From NCBI GenBank assembly GCA_009760855.2, contig WPIO01000050.1, positions 2,294,501 to 2,358,500 on the forward strand: a stretch of 64,000 bases of DNA. Reading direction: 5' to 3'. Positions 8,940-21,299 of the stretch are shown piece by piece. The notes beneath the pieces were generated by a model that saw nothing but the letters and a program-made list of their open reading frames with translations, did not search any database and had not been told where the DNA came from. Source of the stretch: Cristatella mucedo. Its lineage: Eukaryota > Bryozoa > Phylactolaemata > Cristatellidae. The stretch's first letter is position 1, and every line of letters begins with the position of its first letter. A program made the position numbers and the translations under genes.

Positions 8940-11900
8940 TATCCCCGCCTTCATTGAATAGCTGCTGGCAGCCGCAAGCAGGGGGTTCACCGGGCCGCAA
9001 AAGCGGATGCCAGCTGTGGGAGAGTGGCCATTTGTGTAAATCAATAATGTATGCTTAGTTACTCTAGCTACATTCTTCGGAAAACGTCCTGTACGCTAAG
9101 AATGTTGCATTGAAAAATTCATTTTAAAGAATACAGCTTGTCAGAATGGCTAAGCTGCTTTGCATACGATGTATGCTTGTCTGCCAGAACACAATGCCGG
9201 AAATGATCGAATCGGCATTTCGAGCGCGCCCCAAGGTGCGTGGGTAGGGGACAGGAGGTCACTGGGTCGCAACCTTCCGGAAGTGTCGCTCTGAGTGTGT
9301 GTGATGTGTACGTGTGCGTGCATATAGAAGCGCGCGTATGTATGATTGTGCATTAGCAGCAGGTCCATGTTGGAATGCTTTGTTGGCGCATCAGAGCAGA
9401 GCAGTTGGCAGCGAGCTCGCAGGCGGCTCGGCCACGCCTTCGGCATATTGCAGTCGCAAGATAGAGGTGCCAAAAGGCTCGCATGCATGTGCAAAGCATA
9501 CGCACAGTGCCTAGAAGAGATTAATTTCTCTCAGGGCGTTATACAAAATGTTAATCTTTCTTAATGTTCGTAGTCACGGTTCAGCTGTCGAGCTCGTTGC
9601 CCGTAGTCGCGGTGCATTGCAGTGCCTTCACTTGCAGGCAGCCAGCAGTGACACGTTGCCAGTTGCAGGACCTTAAAACACGTCTCCAGCTGGGAAGTAC
9701 GAACTCCTTTCCGATGGGTCAAGAACTATTTAGCGAGGCCTAGCCGGGGCCGAGTACCTCCTCCGTTTTGGTGTCTGCCGAGGTTCTAGCTGTCGGAGTG
9801 GGAGAGAAAAACTAAGCTCGGCCGCAGCGAGGCAATCAGCTGGCTACGCAGCCGCTGAAGCAGCTCGTGGCGATCGCACGCTAAACTCGCAGAGAAGAGG
9901 CACAGATCACCATTTGCTAATCCTATGACCAACCGGCTGCTTGCAGGAATGGCCGCCCGAGGCTTATCAATGAAAATGCCTAGCTGCACAGCCCATCCGG
10001 ATGTATAGACAGCTATACAATTTAGAAGTAATCGTAGCTCTAGGAAGAAAGGTGCACGCCTTGTATCTAGCTGGATTTTGGAGATCAACCGCCACCTCCG
10101 ACGTCCGAAGTCCGTATGCATGTATTTTCATGCGAACTGTTTGAATAGGGATAAATATTCAAGAGGCAAAGTGACTGCAACTGTATTCCTGAAGTTGTGA
10201 GTAAATGAAGTGAACCAGGATCAAATATGGAGATATTCACCAATGCTGATGCAGGCTGGCGAATGTAGCTACATACATATGGGCCAGAACAAAATAGTAG
10301 GACTGGCTTTTTCATTCGCGAAATAAAAATTAATACTTTCATTTTTTATTAGCTTATTCGCTAGAAAACTCATGGAAAACTTTGACTTTGCCTTGAAAAA
10401 GGGCCTGAGTTTCCGGTCACCCACCTGTCCAGTTTAAAATTCTGAGGAGCATTGCCATGAAATTGATAGGTTCATTTTCAGTAAAATTGAATTTGGGAGT
10501 TGAAAATACTATGCCTTAATGATCGATTTCCTATTTTTACTATGCTAGTGCAGTTTTCATTTGCATTTACATCTACCTTTTGAAAGGTCATCACCAACTA
10601 AGGAATGAAAATTGACTTCTTATCACGGTAATTAAGACGTAGATTTAGTAAGATTCTGCTGCAGCACGCCCGTGATTACTTAATAAGATGGTTCAAGCCA
10701 TCCTTTACCAAGTCTCAGGTCGTTTGTTTGAGACACAGCATTCAAGTTTGGCTGGAGTTATCCGGATGTGCAAACCTAAAGTTACGAAAAAGCTGCTATA
10801 CTGATGCAGTTAGTTCACTCAGGCAGTTTCAAATGAATGTATAAGCCAACCCAATATTGCACAATGAGTATGTTTTTTTAAAGATGCTGAGGGTGCTGAA
10901 AGACTCACCTCATAGTTCTTGGATGCAACTTCTTGAGGTCAAGGTTTTGGCTAAGCAAAGCGATTTCCTTTACTATCTACTCGCACAACCAATTGCAAAA
11001 CCAAATGGTGAATTGCCAACTGACGTCGATTTATATGTATTGCTGCTCGTGGGCTCGTGGGTGCGAGATGGCGGCACGACGAAGAGCGGAGCCCCCACAA
11101 GCGAGTTAATGCGTTGTCGATGGCGGCTGTGTCGTATCGTAAGCAATGTATCGTAAGTATCGTAAGCAATGCCAGCGAACGAGCGTACATACTGGCGTAG
11201 TGGCCGTCGTGCGTGCCGCTCCCAAGCACGTGTTGGTAAGAGAGAAGAGAGTGGAGAGCGTGCGTGCAGGCTGACGCACAAGCAGAAAGTGAACTTCGCG
11301 TGGTAAGGAACACGTCACGTGCCGGCAAGGAGCGAGCCCGTTGGGCGGATGGAACGTCGGCACGGGGGGGGGGGGCGGAACCATGTGATTGCGATAACAC
11401 GCCTACAATGCGAGGTGCATACCTGCTGCCGTTCTTAGGATTTGATGCATAAAAATACAGCATGCAAGCGCTTGCCCTTTTTTGAGACGAGCTGTGCACT
11501 CCAATTTGTCTTTTTCAATACAGTAAAGGCTACAGTTCGCGCACTCAAACGTATCTAAAAACCGCCGAAAATGTCGCTGCGAGTACGCCAAGTCGCTTAG
11601 CAGCAGGGGCGATTTAATTTACTAGGTACGCCCCTGCGTCTCCAGCCGCCAATTCTCGTTTCCATTGCAGTTACCGTAGTATAGGAGTGAAAAAGAAAAT
11701 TTCGACTGATTCAAAAGCCTCATTTATGTAGCGTTAGAAGAGACAGAGTGACTATCACTCCAGCTTTAAGTGGTTAGCAAGGAATCGCCTGCTGCACCAC
11801 TCGAACCCACAGCGAGGCTCGTAAAGTTCGATCGCCTCGGCCCAAGGCCAAGACCCAGTAGCAGTGCATTTCGGCTACTTCACCCAAAGTCTGTGGATGA

Positions 11901-11998
11901 AATGGTTTGCGAAGCTCTGGCGCCAATCGAATGCGGGACAAATAACCTCAGGGGGCAGCATAAAGCTGCCTGAAGTGAGCTGAAAAGAAATACGAGGC
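8940..11998. other. Gene-poor stretch upstream of the kinase gene
   Basis: It holds the kinase promoter in principle, but I see no TATA box or firm start site. Open frames at 9786-10121 and 10951-11499 (minus) have no recognisable motif. CACGTG occurs near 11226 and 11315. A poly-G run lies at about 11363-11374, and short repeats of tatcgtaag lie at about 11132-11168. Confidence 0.5.
11603..11637. mobile_element. Possible remnant of a CAGGGGCG-ended DNA element
   Basis: A short inverted repeat, GCAGGGGCG and CGCCCCTGC, encloses about 17 AT-rich bases. The inner sequence ctaggtacgcccctg resembles the end of the candidate element at 22132-22287, which suggests an internally deleted relative. 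Confidence 0.35.
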
Positions 11999-12005
11999 AC
12001 CTCTC

Positions 12006-13095
12006 TATGACACTCAGTTGTACCTTTGCTTTGACCCCTCCCAGCCTTCGAGCACCTCAAATTCTCTCAACTCACTAGCTGCATGCATTGATGACATCCA
12101 CACATGGATGGCAGCAAATTTTCTAAAACTTAACGAGGATAAAACTAACTTACTAGTTATGGGCAAACCCAGTGTGATCCAGAGATTGGAAAAGCTGACT
12201 CTCAAAATTGGCTCTGCCAGCATATCTCCTGTCGAATCAGCTCGGAATCTAGGTGTCATATTCCAAAGCGACCTCTCGTTAGACGACCATATCAGCTCCA
12301 CAGTCAAACCCGCCTATTCTCAGCTTCATAACATTGCTAAAATTCGGGCTTGTTTAGATAAAGATACCACGTCCAAGTTAGTTCATGCATTTGTGACATC
12401 CCGTCTCGACTTCTGCAACTCACTGCTTACTGGCCTACCAGCATGTGCGATCAGGCGATTGCAGCTTGTGAAGAACTCTGCAGCTCGGCTTGTCTGTCGT
12501 GAGCGTCGCAGTTGCGACGTTACTCCACTTCTCGCCGACCTGCACTGGCTACCAGTCAAGCAACGGATTGACTTCAAGGTTTTGTCGCTCACTTTTAGGT
12601 CCCTTCATTCTATGGCTCCAGCCTATCTGTCAGATATACTACCCCATCAGGCCAAGCATCGTACCACCCGCTTCTCGGAATCCAACAGTCTAGAAATACC
12701 TCATACAAACCTTAAATCCTTTGGAGACCGTGCATTTAGTTCATATGCTCCCAAAGCCTGGAACTCCCTCCCGACCTGCGTCAACACATCCCCTGACCTG
12801 ACCACATTTAAAAGGAACCTAAAAACACACTTATTTAGGACAGCATATAGTGGGTCCCCGTGATTCGTCTTTGATGTGCTTATGCGTGCTGACACTGTGC
12901 ATGCTGCCACTAACCACATTTGCATGCTGACCCTGTGCATGTCACCCCTAACCATCTTATTCATTTTGTTTGTTTTTCAAGCATGATTTTAATTACCATT
13001 CAATTGCATTTCACTTTACAGCAAATGTATAGCGCCTAGAGAGAGATTGAGTTCTCTGAGGGCGCTTTATCAAGTGAATTATTATTATTAATATT
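12006..13095 (+). mobile_element. LINE-A copy, 5' truncated, flanked by a 7-bp target duplication
   Basis: CR1/L2-like non-LTR retrotransposon. The element begins inside the reverse transcriptase at DDTQLY (first bases read as MTLSC), and the open frame from 12018 to 12863 encodes the post-catalytic RT and C-terminal region (NFLKLNEDKTNLLVMGKP, then RLDFCNSLLTGLP, LHWLPVKQRIDFKVL and AWNSLPTC). The 3' end has the paired hairpin (13020-13075) and (ATT)n. ACCTCTC at 11999-12005 recurs at 13096-13102 as a target-site duplication. The frame is intact for 281 codons, so the insertion is fairly young, but truncation removed the catalytic aspartates upstream and all of the endonuclease. Confidence 0.92.
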
Positions 13096-13352
13096 ACCTC
13101 TCATGCTCTCCCGGATGCATCGTTCCGACTCTTAGTCTGCTCGAGAGTGATAATTTTCGTTTCGCTGCTGGTGTAGTCGCAGCTATTTTAAATTCGACTC
13201 TGTTCAAGACAACATGTGATGCATTGTATCGGCTTTCTAAGATGCCTTTCCTAGATTCAACCGCCGAGTCACAGCGAACGCTACGAAGCATGGCTGGTGG
13301 TCAAACGGTCCACGGGGGGAGGGCGGGCGGGGGGCCGTCGACTGCCGAGAGG

Positions 13353-13748
13353 TCGCACGAGGAGAAGAGAAGTAGCTCGAGGAGCAGAGAAGCACACGAG
13401 GAGCAGAGAAGCACACGAGGAGCAGAGAAGTAGCTCGAGGAGCAGAGAAGTAGCACGAGGAGCAGAGAAGTAGCTCGAGGAGCAGAGAAGTAGCACGAGG
13501 AGCAGAGAAGTAGCACGAGGAGCAGAGAAGTAGCTCGAGGAGCAGAGAAGTAGCTCGAGGAGCAGAGAGGTAGCTCGAGGAGCAGAGAAATAGCTCGAGG
13601 AGCAGAGAAGTAGCACGAGGAGCAGAGAAGTAGCTCGAGGAGCAGAGAAGTAGCACGAGGAGCAGAGAAGTAGCTCGAGGAGCAGAGAAATAGCTCGAGG
13701 AGCTGAGAAGCACACGAGGAGCAGAGAAGCACACGAGGAGCAGAAAAG
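13353..13748. repeat. 20-bp minisatellite, left part
   Basis: About 19 units of cgaggagcagagaagtagct. Variants have AGCTC or AGCAC at the junction, plus a 19-bp CACAC form at both ends of the array. All frames stay open and give Ser/Leu/Cys-rich or Arg/Glu-rich translations that should not be read as proteins. The array resumes at 15311. Confidence 0.95.
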
Positions 13749-15310
13749 TGGAACGGGTCGTGGCAGACCAGCTAAACTCATATATCGAAACCTCACACCT
13801 TGCTAGTAAGTTTCAGTCTGGCTTTAGAGCTAATCACTCCACAGTGTCAGCATTGCTTAGGGTATACAACGACCTACTTAGGAATGCAGACATGGGTAGA
13901 GTGTCCCTGCTTGTTTCGCTCGATCTTTCGGCAGCTTTTGATACCATCGATCACAAAGTTCTTCTAGAGCTCCTCTGATCTCGCCTGGGCAGCACTTGCA
14001 CTGCTCTGCAGTGGTTCAGGTCCTATCTCAGTGGGAGACTCCAGAGTATCGACGTGAATGGACAAAGATCATCTGAAGTACCTCTGAAATATGGAGTACC
14101 TCAGGGCTCCGTGCTAGGTCCGGTTCTTTTCACGGTTTATACTCTCCCTCTTGCTGATGTGATTGCCAAGCACAATCTAGGCTTTCACTTCTATGTGGAT
14201 GACACTCAGTTGTACCTTTGCTTTGATCCCTCCCAGCCTTCGAGCACCTCAAACTCTCTCAACTCTCTTGCTGCATGTATTGATGACATCCACACATGGA
14301 TGGCAGCAAATTTTCTAAAACTAAACGAGGATAAAACTAACTTACTAGTTATGGGCAAACCCAGTGTGATTCGGAGATTGGAAAGGCTGACTCTCAAAAT
14401 TGGCTCTTCCAGCATATCTCCTGTTGCATCAGCTCGAAATCTAGGTGTCAAATTCCAAAGCGACCTCTCGTTAGACGACCATATCAGCTCCACAGTCAAA
14501 TCTGCCTATTTTCATCTCCATAACATTGCTAAAATTCGGGCTTGTTTAGATAAGGATACCAGGTACAAGTTGGTCCATGCATTCGTTACATCCTGTCTCG
14601 ACTTCTGCAACTCACTGCTTACTGGCCTACCAGCATGTGCGATCAGGTGATTGCAGCTGGTGCAAAACTCTGCAGCTCGGCTTGTCTGTCGTGAGCATCG
14701 CAGTTGCCACATTACTCCACTTCTCGCCGACCTGCACTGGCTACCAGTCAAGCAACGGATTAACAAGTCAAGCAACGGATTAACTTCAAGGTTTTGTCGC
14801 TCACTTTTAGGTCCCTTCATTCTATGGCTCCAGCCTATCTCTCAGATATACTACCCCACCAGGCCAAACATCGTACCACCTGCTTTTCGGAATTCAAAAG
14901 TCTACAAATACCTCGTACAAACCTTAAATCCTTTGGAGACCGTGCATTTAGTTCGTATGCTCCCAAAGCCTGGAACTCCCTCCCGACCTGCGTCAGAACA
15001 TCCCCTGACTTGACCACATTTAAAAGGAACTTAGGAACACACCTATTTAGGACAGCATATAGTGGGTCCCTGTGATTCATCTTTCATGTACTTATGCGTG
15101 CTGACACTGTGCATGCTGCCACTAACCACATTTGCATGCTGACCCTGTGCATGTCACCTTAACCGTATTTTTCATTTTGTTTGTTTTTCAAGCATGATTT
15201 TACTTACCATTCAATTGCATTTCCCTTTGCAGCAAATGTAAAGCACCTAGAAAGAGATTAAGTTCTCTGAGGGCGCTTTATCAAGTGTATTATTAATATT
15301 TTTATTATCA
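13749..15310 (+). mobile_element. LINE-A copy inserted in the minisatellite
   Basis: It begins at the LINE-A segment encoding ERVVADQLNSYIETS, before RT motif A, and runs to the (ATT)n tail. Motif A (LDLSAAFDTIDH), motif B (GVPQGSVLGPVLF) and motif C (FHFYVDDTQLY) are present. Breaks are a TGA at about 13976 after LLEL, a TGA at about 14648, and a local duplication of about 22 bp at 14747-14785. It is therefore a dead, 5'-truncated copy. Minisatellite units abut both ends. Confidence 0.92.
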
Positions 15311-15376
15311 GCACGAGGAGCAGAGAAGTAGCTCGAGGAGCAAAGAAGCGCACGAGGAGCAGAGAAGTAGCTTGAG
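15311..15376. repeat. 20-bp minisatellite, right part
   Basis: About three units of the same repeat as 13353-13748, resuming directly after the LINE-A tail. The array was continuous before that insertion. Confidence 0.93.
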
Positions 15377-15892
15377 ACTCTGATGCAAAAAGCCGCATGC
15401 GCAGCGGCATGGCTTGATCGTGTACGAACCGTCTGTGAATCTGCATTGATGGCGAACAATGCGCCTGGCATAGGGCTAAAGGTTGGTCGTAGGAGCTAAT
15501 GCAAACTCAGATATGCAGATATTCGTTTCGTCTATTCATTGAAAGTTAACCTTAGATGTATGTCATCTTAGAAGCAAAGCGCCAGCCAGCAGCAGAATTT
15601 AACTCACGACGCTGGATTAATACTGATGTGGTTAGTTTTCACTGGCCACTTATTAAATAATAGAACCACCAAGACCTGAATATATCACACTTGCATTATC
15701 TAATCTGCTATACTTTCCATATACCGCTGTAAAATAGCAGCATGCTGAATCAGCCAGGTTAAGGCTGTACAGATATTGATTATTCGAGATTCCTATATTA
15801 TGAGAGCTAGGAATTAGTTATCTAATAACCTACTGCTGAGTGATACAAAAGTCAATGCCATTTAATATTTTAGGAGTTAAGATGTTATGATA

Positions 15893-16570
15893 TTAATAAT
15901 AACAAAAAAATAGATATAGCGCCATCAGAGAACTCAATCTCTTTCTAGGCACTTTACATTTATCGCAAATGAAGCAAAATCAACTGGTGAGAGGAAGCAT
16001 GCTCAATAAACAACTAGAAAAACATGGTTAGGGGTTACATGCCCAGAATCAGAAAGCAAGTATGGTGAGTGGCAGTATGCACAGTGTCAGCACGCATAAG
16101 CACATAAAAAATCACAGGGACCCACTAAATGCTGCGATAAACAGACGCGTGCTTAGTTTCTTTTTAAATGTGGAGAAGTCAGGAGATGTCATGACGCAAG
16201 TAAGGAGTGAGTTCCAGGCTTTGGGAGCATACGAACAAAAGGAATGGTCTCCAAAGGATTTGAGATTTGTACGAGGTATGGGCAAACAATTAGATTCCAA
16301 AAAGCGGATGGTACGATGCTTAGCCAGCATAGTGAGCCGTAATGGCTCACTAGGTAAGGTGGTTGCTTTTCACGATCTCGGCCCCGAGGTCGTGGGTTCG
16401 AATCCTGCAGTGGGCGATCCTTTATCGCTACTGCAAGCGGTGGTGATAGCCTCTTCTGTCGCTATACAAAAAGAGGCTGTTTAATCAGCTAGTATTTATT
16501 ATTATTTATTTATTAGCCAGGTGGGGGAGTAGATCTGATAAATAGGCTGGAGTCACATAAAGAAGAGACT
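15893..16570 (-). mobile_element. LINE-A 3' end, antisense, interrupted by a SINE-1
   Basis: The hairpin tail (15905-15960) and C-terminal coding region are recognisable on the minus strand (KSFGDHSFCSYAPKAWNSLL). The element continues at 16521-16570 after the SINE-1 at 16328-16512. Confidence 0.85.
16328..16512 (+). mobile_element. SINE-1, full length, 8-bp target duplication
   Basis: tRNA-derived SINE. The tRNA-like head starts gtgagccgtaatggctcact (A-box region) and includes the B box gggttcgaatcc. The gcaagcggtggtgatagcc body, the gaggctgtttaatcagctag end and a T/A-rich tail follow. TTAGCCAG at 16320-16327 is repeated at 16513-16520. Confidence 0.92.
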
Positions 16571-17097
16571 TATTTCTTGCTTGTCATTCGGCAGCAACTT
16601 CAAACTGAACTAGTACTAAGGGAATTGAGCCTTTTTCGAAACAAAGAAGGTCCATTCTCTGGAAATGGTGGTCGAGCCATGAGCACAGCCTGTTTCAATA
16701 GGCAACTGGCTAATGAGCATGAAGTTAGCAGGTCCTGGCTGGTCTACCCTCCTTCAAAACAGTCGTAATATTGATTAGGTTGAATACGCTTCCCTAAGTC
16801 AACCCAAAATTCCACCTAAAATTCATTTGAATTGGAAAATGGGTTTGGCCAGCGTAGGAAATCTGAAAAACTAATTGCCTGCGAAAACAGCCCATATCAC
16901 CAGCAGGTATTCACCATACGAAATAAACCTAGAGGAAACTTCTCAAAGGAAGTGGAATAGACACTAATGTTAAGGCACAAATCTTATCAGGAAATAAAAT
17001 GATATTGAGAAGTCGTAAAGAGGGATCACAGCTGCATCAAGTTCTCTGTTTCTCAATGCCTGGCATTACACACACGCATACGAACATGCATACACTA

Positions 17098-17312
<215 letters not shown>

Positions 17313-17319
17313 AACCTAT

Positions 17320-17850
17320 CGGCGGGGAACAGGGTCACAAAAGGAGCCGGGTCTAGCAAAAACTCTATAACTCCGCGAATAATAGTCCGATATACTTCGT
17401 TTTTATCTTCTTTCGGTCAATAAATCCATACCACGATCAAAAGTCAATTTTTATTCTCTCCTTGTTGGCGAAGAACAGCAGGAGTGAGGTCTGGCCACGC
17501 CTGTGGGGGGCTCCTCGGGTGCTCGGGATTCGTCATCGGTGTTTCGACACCAACCGCCCGTGTTTTCTTTGCCGGCTACTTAGATCGTTAAGCAGCTTCA
17601 GGAGGATCGTATTTTTAGCCTCGCGCCTCCGATACTTCGGCTACTAGTCCACTAGGTATATATACATGCTGCCAGTGGCTGCTGCCAGGAGTCGGACATA
17701 CCCTGGGACGCTTACCAGCTGCCTCTATGCTGCACGGAGGCGGAGACCTCGGTTCCTGAACCAGGAAGCCCAGGTAGCACGCTCGACCTCGGCAGGACAG
17801 GGCACCGCCGGCTAATGTATATATACTAGTTAAACGTATTTTTCTCGATA

Positions 17851-17891
<41 letters not shown>

Positions 17892-18150
17892 CATATAAAC
17901 TTCAAGACTTAATCGTAAATTAGACGTGTACACTTCAAGACTTCGACAGCAGCCCAAACGTTTGGAATAGAAACTTCCGGACCAAAATGCCCACGGTCGA
18001 AGCGTCGGAACCGAGCGCCCCTCCTCTGACCCAGCCCTCACGACGACAGTGGCTGCATAACCGTAAGTAACAGACGCGCAGGCGAGGCCTCCACTACTTC
18101 CGCTACGAGGTAAAACAAATAGGTAGGCAACAGAAGCATCCGCCGGGAGA
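17320..18150. other. Duplicated non-coding block with no recognised gene
   Basis: It matches 41930-42980 in copy B, including ggagccgggtctag and cgtgttttctttgccggcta. A short (AT)n lies at 17850-17878. No conserved frame is seen between the copies, and the differences include frameshifting indels. Confidence 0.6.
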
Positions 18151-18203
18151 ATGCAATGTAATGTAAAATGTATCTCCATCTTTAACTCCACAAAGCCACG
18201 AAG

Positions 18204-18352
18204 TGCCAAGCTGGTTTGGTCCAGCCGTTGTGGTGCTCACCCCGATCAAGGTCTGGCTGAGAGTGAGGGCTTGAGCCCCGTGGCATATGTTAAGTGCCTG
18301 AATAGAGATTAAGTTCTCTTGTGGCGCTATACAAAGGAATTATATTTTTTTA
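18204..18352 (+). mobile_element. SINE-2 in LINE-B
   Basis: tRNA-like head (ctggtttggtccagccgttg, B-box-like gggcttgagcccc) joined to a LINE-A-like hairpin tail (gcctgaatagagattaagtt). The same insertion exists at 43070-43212, so it predates the duplication. Confidence 0.85.
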
Positions 18353-18847
18353 AGACTACACTGGAGAGTTTTGTACAGCCCACTCACAGCCTTAGCGTCT
18401 TTCGGTATGCATTCGGTTTCCCACAGACTTCATCTCACACAACAAAGAGAAACTGGGAAGCATATCGGAGTCAGGTGAGCAGTTGAGGTAGCGAGTAGCA
18501 TGGAAGTAGCAGCACAGGACCGCTGAAAAAGATGAGTAATAGTCGGTAGCAGGAGAGTATTCGTCGTTGTGTAAGAACTGTGAAAGCGAGCTCCACAGTC
18601 TAGGATCTGCTTCTAAGGCTAAAAAAGCTTCTGTCGTCAATTGTCTTTAAGCGGAGGAACCGAGCAGCTAATTTATTGTCCATACAGGACGTGAGGGCAC
18701 GAGGAGGCTGGAACTGGTGCAGCAGTTTAGCTAGGTAAAAACTAGCCTAGAAGCCATGTTCACAATCATCTGCAGTGGCCTAGTTGATTTTTTTCGGTTC
18801 CCCAGCTAAAAGATGAATTAAAAAGAAAATAATACAGCTAGACAGAA

Positions 18848-19112
18848 CTAATGTAATGCATCTCCGTTTGTAACTCCACTAAGTCATAAAGACCATGTGG
18901 ATTTTAAGCAGGAGAGTTTGTATAGTGCACTCACAGCCTAAGCGGCTTTCGGTACGCATTCGCTAGCCAACAGATTTCGTCTCACGCAATAAAGAGAAAG
19001 TGGGAAGCATAGCAGAGTCAGGGGAGCAGTCGAGGTAGTGAGTAGCATGGAAGTAGCGGCTCAAGACCGCTGAAAAGGATGTGCCATAGTCGGCAGTAGG
19101 AGAGTAGTTGTC
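18848..19112 (-). mobile_element. Nested LINE-B 3' fragment, copy A only
   Basis: A second LINE-B 3' end (taatgcatctccgtttgtaa onward) is embedded between LINE-B segments that are adjacent at about 43785 in copy B. It is a post-duplication insertion, or copy B lost it. Confidence 0.7.
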
Positions 19113-21299
19113 GTTGCAAACCAAGAAGCTTGTTAAAATTTTTGGTAAGCCACTGTAGAAGACAGCTCCTAATCTTAGACGGGATCTGACTTGATGGCTA
19201 GCTGCAGAAGCAGTCGTCTCAATGAATCTTTTAAAGTTTAGGCCGCTGTCAAAAACAAAACCTTAATTTCGAGCACGCGGTGAGTTCGTACAAAACATCA
19301 CCTACTAGAAGAACAAAGCTTTCTAATCCAGCCAGAAGCAAAGGCTGTGATACGAGTAGCAGTTCAGTTTTATCGTAGTTTAGTTTCAAGAAATTCTCCA
19401 CATCCAGGATCGAATGTCGGCTGGGTAAGAATTTAGTTTATCAGTTGCTGCACAAGATTCCGACGGTTGAATGAAAGATACAGCTGAGTATCGTCAGCAT
19501 AAATCCTATTCCATGGGTCTTAGTCACTTTTCCCAGAGGTTGTGTATAAATGGAGATCAGCAACGAACCGAGGACGGACCCTTGAGGGGACTCCACAGGT
19601 GACTGGTGTCGTGGATGCGACCTGACCCCACATGGCACGGATTAAACACGATTGGGCAATCACAATTTAAACCACGTCAGTTCCTCGTCTGCCAGATTGA
19701 TCGTCGTTCTCGATCGTTCAAGTAGGACATCGTGATAAATGGTGTTGAAGGCAGCTAGTAGATCTAGCAGCGCTGGGCTGTGACATTCCCGTCATCGCTG
19801 TTACACTGTTATTTTTAAAACGGAGGAGAGACGTTTCAGTAGGGTGCTGCCGCTTGAACCTCGATTTAAGTTCTTCTGACGTTTCTTTCATTTAAATGTT
19901 CACTACCAGCTTTTTAGCGATACATTTTTCAAGAATCTTTGACAAAAAAGAAAGAAGGCAAACTGGGTGATAGCTTGCATGCACCTCTGTATCTAACCCT
20001 GACTTTTTAATTAAATTATCGGTTCAACGATTTCCGATTTGACGGACTTGAGTACGACCCCTTTTTTTCCAGAGAGGCATTTAAAATATCTTTTACGGCT
20101 TGGCTAAGTTGGTTTGCCGGTGAAGACCACAGAGATGGTGGTATAGAGTCTTTATGTGAGGAGCTCTTTTTTGCTAGACCTTGTTAAGGTAGCAAAATTG
20201 CATGCAGGCACCTAGAAAAATCTTTTAAGGAAGATCACAGGATGCGATTCCGAAATTGCTTCATTTGGAGGGGACTTTATGGAGGCATGAACGTGCAAAA
20301 TGTTTCGGTAAAGAAGGGTGAAAAATTTTCCGCTGAGCCGTTAATACCTGGGGAGTCAGACATTTCAGCATTGGCCAGTAAATTATTTGTATTATAAATC
20401 TGTTTTGGGTCTGGCTGGCAGGACTTCAGTTTTCGAGTGAAAAAAGAAGCCCTGGCTTTTTTAAGTTTCCGGGTGTTGACTAGTAGGAAGTCCTTGAAAT
20501 CGACTAGATCTGCACGAGATCCCAATTTCTTCAACTGACGTTCAAGCCTACGCTTAACACGGCGCACCGTAAGTTTTTTCTTAAACTGAATCTGAAATGA
20601 ATCTTCACGGCTATGTACACAGACCGAATGTGAAGAAGCATACTGGTCAAGAGCACTCCAAGGTGTCATGTTCACTGCACCTGTGAGGATATCGATGCTG
20701 TCGGTCGATTATGGGTGCAAATCTAGAGGACCTGCATCTCGTAGATTAAAAAAACGTTTGTACTGGCCAATGCTTTTCAAGTTGAGTAGCGGAAAAATTT
20801 GATATTATCCTGTACCTACAGCGGAGCAGGAGCAGTAAACGATCACGAATAATGATCCGAGAGGGTCAACGGGCACACCACAAGGTCAGTGGGGCAGAAA
20901 TCCTTAGTGATCTAGGATATGGCAGCAGAGGGGAGTGGTATGATTAACGTGTGGTTGCAAACCAAAATCTGAAGGCAGTCAAGCAATGAGTGGACCAGGC
21001 TGTTGCTTGGGTTGTCCGCGTGAATATTGAAGTCTCGTGCAATCAGTAACGGCTTGTCACACACACATAATTTATTGAGGAACTCTGAAAACTCCTCTAT
21101 AAGCAAGTTTAGACAACCAGCAGGAGGTCTGTATATTACAACAGTTAAAGGCTCTGTCTTTGACGAAGATCTTATTTGTACTGATTCACGATGTCAAAAT
21201 CGAGATGATCTTATGTTGATCATTCTGTCATATTGCTTAGTGTGGTGGATTCAATGCGCTTATCACCAATTCCAAAATTTTTAGAGGGCCAGGATCGGC

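Noticed and set aside
10951-11499. A 182-codon minus-strand open frame
   Set aside because: No motif, no splice context, overlapping open frames in other phases, and a poly-G run inside it. Likely chance in GC-rich sequence.
13353-13748. CRISPR-like regular repeat spacing
   Set aside because: The units are contiguous with no unique spacers, and the DNA is eukaryotic; it is a minisatellite.
13237-13796. Three overlapping minus-strand frames of 140-170 codons rich in Leu, Ser, Cys
   Set aside because: They come from the 20-bp minisatellite, which has no stops in any frame.
16390-16415. tRNA genes at B-box sequences (also 8325, 40600, 44715)
   Set aside because: Each belongs to a SINE head with a SINE body after it, and the cloverleaf acceptor stems are not intact.
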